From Akkermansia muciniphila (GTDB lineage Bacteria; Verrucomicrobiota; Verrucomicrobiia; Verrucomicrobiales; V1-33): a DNA stretch of 64,000 bases. The stretch is taken from contig CALQSQ010000011.1 of the NCBI GenBank assembly GCA_943333275.1, forward strand, positions 1 through 64,000. Direction: 5' to 3'. The translations under genes were made by a program, and so were the position numbers. The notes beneath the pieces were generated by a model. It saw nothing but the letters and a program-made list of their open reading frames with translations. It did not search any database and had not been told where the DNA came from. Of this stretch, positions 17,989 through 27,348 are shown in pieces; the first letter of the stretch is position 1, and each line of letters begins with the position of its first letter.

Positions 17989-19329
17989 ATGAATACCTAT
18001 CACCCCCAGCGGCCAACGCGCCGTGATTTCCTTAAGACCGGTGCCAAGACCACTGTCGCCGCCCTCGGCTTCCCCACGATTATCAGGAGCAGTGCGCTCG
18101 GAGCAGATGGGGCCACGGCACCAAGCAACCGCATTACCATGGGCGTCGCCGGATGGGGCATGCAGGCTCCTGGAAATACCGGGCAGTTTCTCAACAATCC
18201 CTCCGTTCAGGTGATTGCTGCGTGCAATGTGGATCAGAAACACATGGAGGCCGCCCTCGGTTCCATCAACGGAAAATACGGCAACAAGGATTGCCGGGCC
18301 TACAAGGACTACCGCGAGATGATGGCGCAAAAGGACATCGATTCCGTGATGCTCGCGGTGCCGGACAACTGGCACGGGCTCATGTCCGTGGAGGCCGCCA
18401 ACAACAAGAAGGATATCTACGGCGAAAAACCCCTCGCCCGCACCATCCGTGAGCAGCAGGCTATCGTCAAAGCCGCCCATGCCAACAACATCATCTGGCA
18501 AACCGGATCCTGGCAGCGCAGCACGGGGAATTTCCTGAAGGCAGCGGAAATGGTTCGCAGTGGACTCATCGGCAAGGTCACCGCGGTGGAAGTGGGTCTG
18601 CCCGCCGGGCATAACGATTTCGCTGGCACCAAGGACAAAATGCAGGCCACGCCGCCGCCTCCGGAACTCGATTACGAAATGTGGATCGGACCTGCGCAGA
18701 TGCAGCCCTACATCGCCGGCCGCCTGCATATGAACTGGCGCTGGGACTACAATATCGGTGGCGGCCAGCTGCTCGATTGGATCGGCCACCATTGCGACAT
18801 CGCGCATTGGGGCATGGACTGGGACAACAGCGGCCCCACGGACATTACCCCCATCCAGGTGGACATGCCTCCGCGCACGGACGTTTGGAATACCGCCACG
18901 AAATATCGCGCCGAACTCACCTATCCCGGCGGCGTCAAAATGACGATCGCCGGTGGTCATGGCGACATCCGCGGCGGCACCAAATGGATCGGCGAAAATG
19001 GCTGGATCTGGGTGGACCGCGGTGGATTCGACGGCTCCAACCCGGACTGGAAAAAATTCAGCCGCCTGCCGGAAACCGACCGCAAGGTCCCCCTCTATTA
19101 CAGCGGGGACCATTTCAAGAACTTCATCGACTGCGTCAAGAGCCGCGAGCCCACCATCACCCCGGTCGCCACCGCGCACCACAGCGCCCTGCCCGGACAT
19201 CTCGCCCTCATTTCCTTCATGGTGAACCGCCCCCTCAAATGGGACGCCGCCAAGGAGGAAATCATCGGCGATGCCGAGGCCACCAAACTCATGGGCCGCG
19301 AGTTCCGCGGACCATGGAAACTGGCCTAG
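17989..19329 (+). CDS. Tat-exported Gfo/Idh/MocA-family oxidoreductase
   Basis: The 446-residue protein has a twin-arginine signal (TRRDFLKTGAKTTVAALGF, Arg11-Arg12). A Rossmann domain follows (ITMGVAGWGMQAPG), with the family EKP motif at 146-148, and then a C-terminal beta-sheet domain with GGGQLLDWIGHHCDIAHW. Relatives are NAD(P)-dependent sugar or glycoside oxidoreductases, and Tat-exported forms are abundant in Planctomycetes and Verrucomicrobia. The substrate is unknown. A second, only distantly similar paralogue is at 43060-44346. A small cytochrome c gene follows 164 bases downstream. Confidence 0.93.
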   Translation: MNTYHPQRPTRRDFLKTGAKTTVAALGFPTIIRSSALGADGATAPSNRITMGVAGWGMQAPGNTGQFLNNPSVQVIAACNVDQKHMEAALGSINGKYGNKDCRAYKDYREMMAQKDIDSVMLAVPDNWHGLMSVEAANNKKDIYGEKPLARTIREQQAIVKAAHANNIIWQTGSWQRSTGNFLKAAEMVRSGLIGKVTAVEVGLPAGHNDFAGTKDKMQATPPPPELDYEMWIGPAQMQPYIAGRLHMNWRWDYNIGGGQLLDWIGHHCDIAHWGMDWDNSGPTDITPIQVDMPPRTDVWNTATKYRAELTYPGGVKMTIAGGHGDIRGGTKWIGENGWIWVDRGGFDGSNPDWKKFSRLPETDRKVPLYYSGDHFKNFIDCVKSREPTITPVATAHHSALPGHLALISFMVNRPLKWDAAKEEIIGDAEATKLMGREFRGPWKLA

Positions 19330-19493
19330 GGCTGGAAGGCCCCCCCCGTCGCTAAGCTGCGTGGCCGCCCCGGCCCCTCACTTACGTCGTTCAAACAATT
19401 CCATCGCCAAGTGTGCCATCCGGGCTCATATTGGCGGAGGTGGTGCATTACTTTCGCCACCCTTCTCATCCCATTGCCATCGAAACTACCAAC

Positions 19494-19955
19494 ATGAAAA
19501 AACTGCGCCTATTTCTCATCCTTCCCACCATGCTTGTTTCGTGCCTTGCGGGACTTGTTGCTGCTGAACCCGCTGAAAATGGCTTCCGTTTTCCCGGAGG
19601 TGACCCCGAGGCCGGCCGCGAGGCCTTCATCAAACTGAACTGCATTCAATGCCACTCAGTGACCAATGTGGACCTTGGCAATCTCAAGTCCGCCCGGCGG
19701 CTGGAACTCGCCCTCGCCAGCAAGCTGCGTTTCGTCAAGAAGACGGAAAATATCATCACCGCCATCACCAATCCCAAGCACGTCATCACCCAGCAGTACA
19801 AGGACATCCTGTCCAAAACCGAACAGCAGGGCAGCATCGAACCCCTCATGCCGGACCTGACCAAGGACATGAGCGTCCGTCAACTCATGGACATCGTGGC
19901 TTTCCTGGACGAGGCCTACCGCAAGGCGGTGCCGGAATACGGCGGTGCCAAATGA
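19494..19955 (+). CDS. Small secreted c-type cytochrome
   Basis: The 153-residue product has a signal peptide (cleavage near Ala24), one haem attachment motif CIQCH (50-54) and a later LMPDL with a candidate axial Met, so it looks like a monohaem cytochrome c acting outside the inner membrane. ATG 19494 is chosen because it gives a normal signal peptide; the frame is open further upstream. It follows the Tat oxidoreductase and may belong with it as an electron carrier, which is inference. Confidence 0.9.
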   Translation: MKKLRLFLILPTMLVSCLAGLVAAEPAENGFRFPGGDPEAGREAFIKLNCIQCHSVTNVDLGNLKSARRLELALASKLRFVKKTENIITAITNPKHVITQQYKDILSKTEQQGSIEPLMPDLTKDMSVRQLMDIVAFLDEAYRKAVPEYGGAK

Positions 19956-19979
19956 GTTGAACACGAACGGCGTTGATCG

Positions 19980-20196
19980 CTAATCACCCTGCGTTTTTCC
20001 AATCGCGGCCTTGAGCAGGTAGGTGGACACCCCCGCCAGCGCTAGGCTGAAAAGAGGTATCAGCACCTCATAAAATTTGGGGGGATTGCCTGTGGCGGTA
20101 GGCAGCATCCGGAGCAGGGGGGGAACCACAATGGCCAGCATCCAGACCACGAGGTTCAGCACGATGAATTTTTTTGGCTTGAACGGTTGTCATCAT
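19980..20196 (-). pseudogene. Small two-helix membrane protein with apparent frameshift
   Basis: From 20162 to 19980 an open frame encodes two membrane helices (LVVWMLAIVVPPLLRML and VLIPLFSLALAGVSTYLLKA). It has only a GTG at 20162 to start. A better start, ATG at 20193 or 20196, is in another frame, and the two join if one base is removed from a run of seven T (seven A on the coding strand) at 20169-20175. The joined protein would be about 72 residues, beginning MTTVQAKKFIVLN. This is either a real frameshift, slippage or a sequencing error. No family is recognised. Confidence 0.4.
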
Positions 20197-20232
20197 TTTG
20201 GTTTGAGTTCGAGTTGAGTAAATCGGGTAAAT

Positions 20233-20712
20233 TCAGTCGGACTGTATCCCGTTCGAAACTTTAAGCGTTCCAGAACTCAGAATCTTCGCCCGCAGCCCTC
20301 CCCGTCCGCGCATCGCCTCCTCCGCGCCCGGACAGAACGCTTGCTCCATCCAATGGCACGGGGTGCATTCGCACACGCCCAAAAATTTCACCCCCTGCAG
20401 CGTGAACTCCCTGCCAATCAGGGTGTTCAGGTCCACGCCCCGGACAATGATATTCCTCCGGAACACCTCCGGCCCACGGTCACTGACCTTGAATCGGGCG
20501 CACAAATCCCCGTGCACCTCCGCGCAAAAGAACGTCACCTGCCCGCGATAATCCGCTTTGTAGTTAAAAAAACGATCCCCCACCAATCCACTCCCGGCCA
20601 CACATTCCACTGACTGCAGGGACGTAACGGGCGTCTCCCCGGGAGGCTGCTCGTGGTGGCCGTAATAATTGTGCTCGGGGGAAATGAAAATATGTTCCAC
20701 CTGGATGCTCAT
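20233..20712 (-). CDS. MOSC-domain protein
   Basis: The 159-residue protein has MOSC-domain features: GLVGDRFFNYKADYRGQVTFF, then FRRNIIVRGVDLNTLIGREF, the Cys-containing CECTPCHWMEQ and RGGLRAKILSSG near the end. MOSC domains bind sulfur carriers or molybdenum cofactor, and small stand-alone members have mostly unknown or reductase-linked roles. The start at 20712 (MSIQVEHIFISPEHNYYGHH) is chosen over a frame open to 20802 because homology begins there. The gene is divergent from the SAF-domain oxidoreductase. Confidence 0.85.
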   Translation of the reverse strand: MSIQVEHIFISPEHNYYGHHEQPPGETPVTSLQSVECVAGSGLVGDRFFNYKADYRGQVTFFCAEVHGDLCARFKVSDRGPEVFRRNIIVRGVDLNTLIGREFTLQGVKFLGVCECTPCHWMEQAFCPGAEEAMRGRGGLRAKILSSGTLKVSNGIQSD

Positions 20713-20847
20713 GATACAACTCAGTGATACCGCCGACGGGATATTCGTCAAGCACGGCATCCCCCGCTTGCATCCCCGGATTTTCCTGTTCATAATTGCC
20801 ACTCCCTGCGAATTTCAGGGAAGATTCACACTAACTAATAACGAGCT

Positions 20848-22149
20848 TTGATTTACAAACTGAACAAACTTAAGGCCGAGGGCGGGCGCATTGGCGTCGG
20901 GGTCATCGGATGTGGAGCCATGGGAGTGGGTGTCGCCTACCAGTGTGCGCGGGCTCCCGCAATGGACTTGGTCTTCGTCGCCGATGTGGATGAAACCGCC
21001 GCCCAGCGCGCCATCACCGCCACGGGCAAAAAACCACTCCGCATCACCGATCCATCCAGCCTGCCCGCCCGCGTTGCCTTTGAGGAAACCTACCTCATCG
21101 TCGGCCCCACCGAGTTTATCTTGGAAGCTCTGAAGAATTCCGACATCCAGGCGATGGCGGAATGTTCCAACCGCGTCTACGAGGCCTACCTCTACTGTGA
21201 GGCAGCCATCGCCAACAAGGCCCACGTGATTTTGATGAACGCGGAGGTCGATCTCATTCTGGGCACCGCCCTCGCCCATCAGGCCAAAAAGCAAGGCGTG
21301 GTCATCACCTCGGACGCCGGCGACCAGCACGGCGTGCTGGCCACGATGGCGGACGAAATCATGCTCTGGGGATTCAAGATCGTGCAGGCCGGAAACATGA
21401 AGGGATTCCTCAACCGTTACGGTAATTCCGAATCCTCCAGGGTCTGGGCGGAAAAACAAAAGCTCAGTCTCGTGCAAACGGTCTCCTACACGGATGGCAC
21501 CAAGATGAATATCGAACAGGCGCTGATTGGCAATTACCTCGGCCTCACCCCCACCAAACCCGGCATGGAAGGCCCCAAGTGTGCCGACATCCGGGAGGTG
21601 CTGGAGAAATTTGATTTCGAAAAATACAACGGTGAAGGCCGCGTGGACTACACGGTGGGCGTGCCCTGGCCGGGTGGGGGCGTTTACATCGTCGGCGAGA
21701 GCCATGACGATCAGCAGCATTTCCTGCTGGATTATTACAAGGTCTCCCACAAGCGCCCCTATTACCTGTTCTTCAGACCCTACCACCTGTGCCACCTGGA
21801 AACGCCGCGCGCCATTGCCCAGGCTTATTTCGACGCCCGTCCGGTCATCGCCCCACCCTTGGGACGCAAAACCAACGACGTCTACGCCTATGCCAAGACG
21901 GACCTCGCTCCCGGCACCGTCATTCACCACGCCATCGGCGGAGACGAAATTTATGGTCTCGTGAATGCGACCGCCAAAGCGGAGGCAGACCAGAACGTGC
22001 CCGTGGCCTGGTTCGAATCCTTGGAAGGCAAATATGCCACCGTCAATGTGGCCAAGGCCAAGGATGAACCCCTGCGCTGGGCGGATGTCACCATCCCCGA
22101 CACCAAGTTCCACCGCCTGCTCAAGGAGCAGCAGGCGCTCGTTGGCTAA
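20848..22149 (+). CDS. NAD(P)-dependent oxidoreductase with C-terminal SAF-like domain
   Basis: The 433-residue product starts at a TTG and has a Rossmann fold (IGVGVIGCGAMGVGVAYQCA) like homoserine dehydrogenases. A middle catalytic-like domain follows (DAGDQHGVLATMADEIMLWG), then a C-terminal SAF-like segment (TDLAPGTVIHHAIGGDEIYGLV). Proteins of this arrangement are usually annotated only as SAF-domain or homoserine-dehydrogenase-like; the reaction is unknown. Its stop overlaps that of the facing phosphodiesterase gene by four bases. It is not one of the usual ebo genes. Confidence 0.8.
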   Translation: MIYKLNKLKAEGGRIGVGVIGCGAMGVGVAYQCARAPAMDLVFVADVDETAAQRAITATGKKPLRITDPSSLPARVAFEETYLIVGPTEFILEALKNSDIQAMAECSNRVYEAYLYCEAAIANKAHVILMNAEVDLILGTALAHQAKKQGVVITSDAGDQHGVLATMADEIMLWGFKIVQAGNMKGFLNRYGNSESSRVWAEKQKLSLVQTVSYTDGTKMNIEQALIGNYLGLTPTKPGMEGPKCADIREVLEKFDFEKYNGEGRVDYTVGVPWPGGGVYIVGESHDDQQHFLLDYYKVSHKRPYYLFFRPYHLCHLETPRAIAQAYFDARPVIAPPLGRKTNDVYAYAKTDLAPGTVIHHAIGGDEIYGLVNATAKAEADQNVPVAWFESLEGKYATVNVAKAKDEPLRWADVTIPDTKFHRLLKEQQALVG

Positions 22150-23537
22150 CCCTCCCCCACTCCCTTGCGGAGCATCGCCTGCAGCAGGCCGTAAACTTCG
22201 GTGGCCGCGATTTTTTCGCGGTTCACCAGCGATGGGAAATCGCCCACCAGCAGCGGCCAGTCCTGCACGTCCTCCGGCACGCGCCCATGGCTGCCCTTGA
22301 TGAGACTGGCATCCAGCGGAATCACGTCCATCAGCATGCGGAAACCCATTTTCTTTTTCGCCAGTTTCCCCGCCAGAACCATCTTCGGATTCTTGAGCGC
22401 GGGGTCGAGAAAGAGTTCCACAGGATCGTAACCGGGTTTGCGATGGATGTCCACGCAGCGGGCGAAATCCGGGGCCCGGGCATCGTCCATCCAGTAATAG
22501 TAGGTGAACCAGCTGGTGGCATCACTCACCACCACGAAGTCGCCGGATCGCACATGATCAAGCCCCAGCGAGGCCTTCCAGACGGGATCGATCACACTTT
22601 GGACGCCGGGTGTGTTTTCCAGCAGGGCTTTGACCTCCCCCATGATCGTGTGGTCGTTTACATAAACGTGCGCCACCTGGTGATCTGCCACCGCAAAGGC
22701 CCGGCAGGCTCCGCAGTCCAGGATTTCCAGTCCCAGTTCATCGCGAATCGCAATCCAACCCCGCTCGCGGAAGAGCCGGTTCAAGTGTATGGGATGGTCC
22801 ACGGCGGTGATGCCGTATTCGGAAAGGAGCGTGACCTTGACCGCCTGCTGTTTATAAAAATCGATGAGGTCCCCCACAATTTCGTCAATCTCCGCCACGT
22901 CCTGCCAGATCGCCGGATCATTGGGGCCCAGGCGCTGCAAATTGTAATCGAGATGGGGCAGATAAACGACCTGGAGGTTCGGCAGGTATTTCGTCTCGAT
23001 CCATTTGGCGGAATCCGCAATCCATCTTGTGGAGGGCAGGCCAGCCATCGGGCCCCAGAACGAGGGAAATGGAAAATCCCCCAGATCCTGCTTGATCTCC
23101 TCGCGCATCTCCGGCGGATGCGTATAGACATCAAAAACCTTCCGGCCATCCGCAGGATACATCGGCCGGGGCGTGATGGAATAGTCGGCGGTGGAATACA
23201 TGTTATACCACCAGAAGGTCTTGGCCACGGTGTAGCCGGGATACTCGCGCCGCAGGGCGTCCCAGAATTTCTCGCCCCTGATCAGGTGATTGCTCTGTTT
23301 CCACATCTGCACTTCAGCCAGCTCACGGTTATACCAGCCATTGGCCACGATCCCGTGCTCGCTGGCGCGCCGACCGGTGAGATAAGTCGCCTGCATGGAA
23401 CAGGTGACTGCCGGGATCAGCGGTTGGATGACACTGCCCTGCTTGCGTTTCATCCAGCTGTAAATGCGCGGCGTTCGCTCCTCGCTGATGAGACGTGGCG
23501 TCAGACCCACGACATTGAGAACGGCGGATCGACTCAT
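22146..23537 (-). CDS. eboF: Alkaline phosphatase/phosphodiesterase-superfamily protein, EboF-like
   Basis: The 463-residue protein belongs to the type I phosphodiesterase/nucleotide pyrophosphatase group. It has the start MSRSAVLNVVGLTPRLI, metal-ligand regions around PAVTCSMQATYLTGR (nucleophile Thr/Ser), VVYLPHLDYNLQ, LLSEYGITAVDHPIHLNRL and KGSHGRVPED. It overlaps the upstream dehydroquinate-synthase-like gene by four bases (ATGA), which in turn follows a UbiA gene. That order matches part of the ebo gene set, in which EboF is this kind of protein. The substrate is unknown. The symbol is by context. Confidence 0.8.
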   Translation of the reverse strand: MSRSAVLNVVGLTPRLISEERTPRIYSWMKRKQGSVIQPLIPAVTCSMQATYLTGRRASEHGIVANGWYNRELAEVQMWKQSNHLIRGEKFWDALRREYPGYTVAKTFWWYNMYSTADYSITPRPMYPADGRKVFDVYTHPPEMREEIKQDLGDFPFPSFWGPMAGLPSTRWIADSAKWIETKYLPNLQVVYLPHLDYNLQRLGPNDPAIWQDVAEIDEIVGDLIDFYKQQAVKVTLLSEYGITAVDHPIHLNRLFRERGWIAIRDELGLEILDCGACRAFAVADHQVAHVYVNDHTIMGEVKALLENTPGVQSVIDPVWKASLGLDHVRSGDFVVVSDATSWFTYYYWMDDARAPDFARCVDIHRKPGYDPVELFLDPALKNPKMVLAGKLAKKKMGFRMLMDVIPLDASLIKGSHGRVPEDVQDWPLLVGDFPSLVNREKIAATEVYGLLQAMLRKGVGEG

Positions 23538-24724
23538 AAGCTCAGGGCCACATCCGCGGCGAGCGCTCGAGCCTGCAGTTTTTCAATGGCCCGCCGGACC
23601 AACTTCTCGTCCATTTCCCGAACCTCCACGGCCTGCCCGATATCAATGACCAGCGTGATGCACAGAGCCCCGCCGAGGTGTTCGCGAAATTCCTCCAGAC
23701 CTTGGAGCACCAGCAGTCGCTTTTCCTCTGTCGAGACGCTTTGCAGCAGCGCCGGATGCCAGAGCTTGAAGCCCAAATCCTCCAGCAACTGCAGGATCCT
23801 TTCACAAACTGGCCCGGCCAGCATGCCCGCCAGATTGGCATAGATCAAATCCACCGCAATTCCCAGCGCCACCGCCTCGCCATGACTCACCGCAAAATGC
23901 GTCATCTGCTCGAGCTTATGCGCCACCCAATGCCCGAAATCCAGCGGCCGCGCGCTTCCCAACTCAAAGGGATCGCCCCCGGTCGCAATGTGCCGCACAT
24001 GAAGTTCCGCACTGCGTTCGATGACCCGCCGCAGCATGGCAGGTTCGAAATCCTGCATCGCCGTGACATTCGCCGCCATTTCCTCAAAAAAAGTGGCATC
24101 GCGAATCAACGCCACCTTGACGGCCTCGATGTATCCGGAGCGTTTCTCCGCCAGCGGCAGATGATCCAGAAATCTCACATCATTGATCACCGCAAACGGA
24201 ATGGAAAACGTGCCCACCCAGTTTTTTTTGCCAAAATAATTCACACCATTCTTCACGCCCACTCCCCCGTCACCCTGGCTCAGCGTTGTCGTCGGAAGCC
24301 GCACCAGCCGGATGCCCCGGTGGGCCGTGGCCGCCGCCAGCCCGACCAGATCGAGGACAGCCCCTCCTCCCAACACCAGCACGTACGAATGCCTATCAAG
24401 GCCGGCATCGTGAATGGTGCTCCAGATCTGATGGACCTGATTCCAATCATTCTTGCAGGACTCCCCACCCGGCACCGGCACGGGAGCCGCGCGCAGATCA
24501 AACATGCCTGTGCGCCGCACAAACCATCCGGAAATATGTCCGGGCAGCGCCGGATCCGCCTCAATCAAACCCTCGTCCACAAAAATAAGGACCCGCGCCC
24601 GCTGGCGCAGGACCGCGGGGACCAGCGTCAGCACTTCAGCCAGCACATTATTTTCCTGATCGAACACACCATCCGTGAAGATCACGCGATGCTGGTAGGT
24701 CAGGGAAATGGGAAACTCGATCAT
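23534..24724 (-). CDS. eboD: 3-dehydroquinate synthase-family protein, EboD-like
   Basis: The 396-residue product has the 3-dehydroquinate synthase fold signatures: LVLGGGAVLDLVGLAAATAHRGIRL (nucleotide loop), RLPTTTLSQGDGGVGVKNGVN, and metal/substrate motifs around RPLDFGHWVAHKLE and SHGEAVALGIAVDL. It lies between UbiA and phosphodiesterase genes, as EboD does in ebo clusters, so it is probably not the shikimate-pathway AroB. Its product is unknown. The start at 24724 lies 21 bases after the UbiA stop. Confidence 0.85.
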   Translation of the reverse strand: MIEFPISLTYQHRVIFTDGVFDQENNVLAEVLTLVPAVLRQRARVLIFVDEGLIEADPALPGHISGWFVRRTGMFDLRAAPVPVPGGESCKNDWNQVHQIWSTIHDAGLDRHSYVLVLGGGAVLDLVGLAAATAHRGIRLVRLPTTTLSQGDGGVGVKNGVNYFGKKNWVGTFSIPFAVINDVRFLDHLPLAEKRSGYIEAVKVALIRDATFFEEMAANVTAMQDFEPAMLRRVIERSAELHVRHIATGGDPFELGSARPLDFGHWVAHKLEQMTHFAVSHGEAVALGIAVDLIYANLAGMLAGPVCERILQLLEDLGFKLWHPALLQSVSTEEKRLLVLQGLEEFREHLGGALCITLVIDIGQAVEVREMDEKLVRRAIEKLQARALAADVALSL

Positions 24725-24745
24725 TGAGAAAAGGGTGGTGAGACA

Positions 24746-25618
24746 TCAGGTGGCCGCAATCCGGCGCTGGAGCAACAGACAAAGTGGCCAGAAGCAAGCC
24801 ACCGACAAGCCCCACCATCCCCACCCGAGACACGCAAACGCTGAATCCCCCAGCGCGATTCCCGCGAGGGCATTGCCGACAAATCCGCCGATTCCCGCCT
24901 TGCCACGCTTCTCCATGTCGCGCCGGGCCAGCCAAAACCATCCCGCGAACGCCCCAAAGGCCAACCCCGCCGCCAGCCAGGCCTGCCAGAAAACTTTCAG
25001 CCAGACAGCCGTGCCTGTGAGCAGAAGGAAACCCCATGACAGCACCCAGGAATGCGGACGTTTCGCCCGCCCTTCCTCGGCGCGGCTTTCCGATCTCGCC
25101 GTCAGGCTGACTCCCAAAATGTAAAGAAACAACGCCAGCGCAAATCCCGATGCTTTGATCGGATGCGGTGCCGCCAGCGCCGCAGTGAACACCCACTGCG
25201 CCCGGCACCATCCCATCAGCAATACCGACCAGGCGGATTGTTTATGCCACCAGTCATACAGCACAATGGCCACCGCCACCACCACCCCGGAGCCCACCAC
25301 CGTCCATCCAAAATGCGTCAGTATCAGCAACCCTCCCAGAATTTCCAAGGTTCCCACCAGCCAGACTTCCAACGCCGACAACGCGCCGCTCGGAATGGGG
25401 CGCTCTGGCCGGTGCTGCTTGTCCCAGGCCGCATCAAATGCATCATTCAACGTGCAGCCACCCGCATATAACAGACTCCCCGACAGTGCCAGCAATCCCA
25501 GCGTCCGAGGATCCCACCCCCCACCCCCCAGCGCCCACGCCGCGCAGGCATTGCTCCAAACCGTGGGCAGGTTGGAAGCGCGGGCGAGACTGAGATACCA
25601 GGAGAGGCGGCGGAACAT
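24746..25618 (-). CDS. eboC: UbiA-family prenyltransferase, EboC-like
   Basis: The 290-residue integral membrane protein has the first Asp-rich UbiA motif NDAFDAAWD (58-66), then RPERPIPSGALS, a second motif region around VLYDWWHKQ, and about eight membrane helices. It should transfer a prenyl chain to an acceptor in the membrane. It is the first gene of the three-gene run with the dehydroquinate-synthase-like and phosphodiesterase genes, the order seen in ebo loci. No EboA, EboB (TatD-like) or EboE (TIM-barrel) gene is nearby. Confidence 0.88.
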   Translation of the reverse strand: MFRRLSWYLSLARASNLPTVWSNACAAWALGGGGWDPRTLGLLALSGSLLYAGGCTLNDAFDAAWDKQHRPERPIPSGALSALEVWLVGTLEILGGLLILTHFGWTVVGSGVVVAVAIVLYDWWHKQSAWSVLLMGWCRAQWVFTAALAAPHPIKASGFALALFLYILGVSLTARSESRAEEGRAKRPHSWVLSWGFLLLTGTAVWLKVFWQAWLAAGLAFGAFAGWFWLARRDMEKRGKAGIGGFVGNALAGIALGDSAFACLGWGWWGLSVACFWPLCLLLQRRIAAT

Positions 25619-25672
25619 TTTCCATCACCATGATAGCAGGACCAGCCATTTCAAGTCCCCTGGTTCAGGTTA

Positions 25673-27310
25673 TTATTGCACCAACAGCACATCCGCAGTG
25701 GTTCTGTCCTGGTTCTTTTTATAGAACGGCTTGTCGAGTCGCGCGACGCGCACAACATCAGGAACAAGCGCACTCCAAACAATCACGAGAAAGACCACCA
25801 GAAGTGGTTTTCCAAGCCTCAATCTTCGACGCATCCTTGAAATCAGGCCCGCTTTGGATTTCCACCCCAAATCCTCCCAACTCAACCTGCCAAGCGACCA
25901 GAAAATTACGATTCCCATCAACACCAGCAGCGGCATATACTGCGTGAGGAAAAACCGATTGCGACTGGAGATCTGGGCCCACCAAGCGTACAGAACAAAG
26001 TTACCCAGGATGGTTCCCATGGCGAATACTAGCGCGATGGCATTCTCCTTCAGCTGGAAAATAAACTCCGCACGTTTCAGGACGAACATGAGTCCCGCTC
26101 CCACCAAAGCCGCGCTGCCGAACACGATAAGATACCAGAAATATCCGTCGCGGTGGGTCGCATTGCGGTAAATCATGCCGGTTTCCTCACTGAAAAACCC
26201 ATTCCAAAACCGATCCACCGCATCCTTGAAGTTGTGATGTCGGATCCAATATTTGGAAGTGGGAAGAATATCCCACTCGCCTTCCAAAGTTACCCGGCCC
26301 TGCGTTTCAACCAATTTCAACAATTCCGCCCGGCGGATTGGATCCGGAAGCCACTTTTCGGCCAGATAATATTGCAGAGAAGGATTGGAAATGTTGCGGC
26401 GATTGAATTCCGGTTTGCGTTCAGATACCTCCAGATCCTGCATCGCAAACATTTCATCATCGCTGTCGGCCCAGAAATAGTAGGTCGTGTTTGGCTCATA
26501 GATCGCCTTGCCGTAGTAATCGTAGGACCGGTAAAGATAGACCCCGGTCACCAACAAAAAACCCAGCAGAAATAGCAACGGAGCCGCCAGGGGCTTAAGG
26601 CAGCTTGTCAGAGACACCACGGTCGCGCGCCTGTTTTTCCATGCTGTCGTCAGGCTCTTGAAGACCAGGAGTAATAAATAGAGACCCGCCATGGGAAGGC
26701 ACGAACCTTTCAGGAAATAGACACCCCCCGTCAGCAACCCCAGCAGGATCATTTGTTTGCGCTTCGGATCACGGAGACTGCGAATCATGACCAGAAACAA
26801 CCAGAGATAGAGAAAGTAAAAAGTAACCTCAGGCTGAACCAGCACCGCTTTGAACAGGTAAACGGTAAAAGCGGTAATAGCGGTGATCGTCCACCCCAAT
26901 GCGCACCCCACTCTGCGAGTGGCGACCATCCCCAGGCCGATCAAAGCAAGCGCGCTAAGTCCAATATTTAATCTCTTGTAAATGTCGAATTGCGCCTCCT
27001 CTGTTCGGCCTTCATCGTAAAACAGGGACATCAAAAAAGGGTAGAATGGCATTCTGCTGCGGGCCAGTGCCGTGGGATCCCCTCCATCACCAACCGCCAT
27101 CGTCCATGCACGATTGACGTAGGCAACCTGATCGTAGGTCTTCTTAGTCCCATCCGCTCCCCAGTGCGGATTCGCTGGCCACATCAGTTTGCAGCCATAT
27201 AAATACCAAGCCAGTCCAACGACGACCGCAAGGAGCAACAGCACTTTGCCGAATGGGGACTTGGGAAGTTGGGTCGGTAGCATGAGTGGAAAAGCGCTTT
27301 CACCAAGCAC
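25673..27310 (-). CDS. Polytopic membrane protein, possible GT-C glycosyltransferase
   Basis: The 545-residue product has about 11-12 predicted membrane helices, with a large soluble loop between about 270 and 370 containing YEPNTTYYFWADSDDEMF. The first extracytoplasmic loop has DGTKKTYDQVAYVNRA and RSRMPFYPFLMS. This resembles mannosyl- and aminoarabinosyl-transferase-like GT-C proteins, whose first loop holds an acidic residue and which often have RMPFYP-like patterns. The sugar donor and acceptor are unknown. It lies on the same strand as, and 38 bases downstream of, the MFS/spermidine-synthase-like gene. Confidence 0.65.
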   Translation of the reverse strand: MLGESAFPLMLPTQLPKSPFGKVLLLLAVVVGLAWYLYGCKLMWPANPHWGADGTKKTYDQVAYVNRAWTMAVGDGGDPTALARSRMPFYPFLMSLFYDEGRTEEAQFDIYKRLNIGLSALALIGLGMVATRRVGCALGWTITAITAFTVYLFKAVLVQPEVTFYFLYLWLFLVMIRSLRDPKRKQMILLGLLTGGVYFLKGSCLPMAGLYLLLLVFKSLTTAWKNRRATVVSLTSCLKPLAAPLLFLLGFLLVTGVYLYRSYDYYGKAIYEPNTTYYFWADSDDEMFAMQDLEVSERKPEFNRRNISNPSLQYYLAEKWLPDPIRRAELLKLVETQGRVTLEGEWDILPTSKYWIRHHNFKDAVDRFWNGFFSEETGMIYRNATHRDGYFWYLIVFGSAALVGAGLMFVLKRAEFIFQLKENAIALVFAMGTILGNFVLYAWWAQISSRNRFFLTQYMPLLVLMGIVIFWSLGRLSWEDLGWKSKAGLISRMRRRLRLGKPLLVVFLVIVWSALVPDVVRVARLDKPFYKKNQDRTTADVLLVQ

Positions 27311-27348
27311 ACCAATAATTCGCCGGTTTTGCCGTGGTCACCCGTCGT

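Noticed and set aside
22287-23843. 518-codon plus-strand frame opposite the ebo-like genes
   Set aside because: It spans the junction of two recognisable minus-strand genes and shows no motif; it is a shadow frame.
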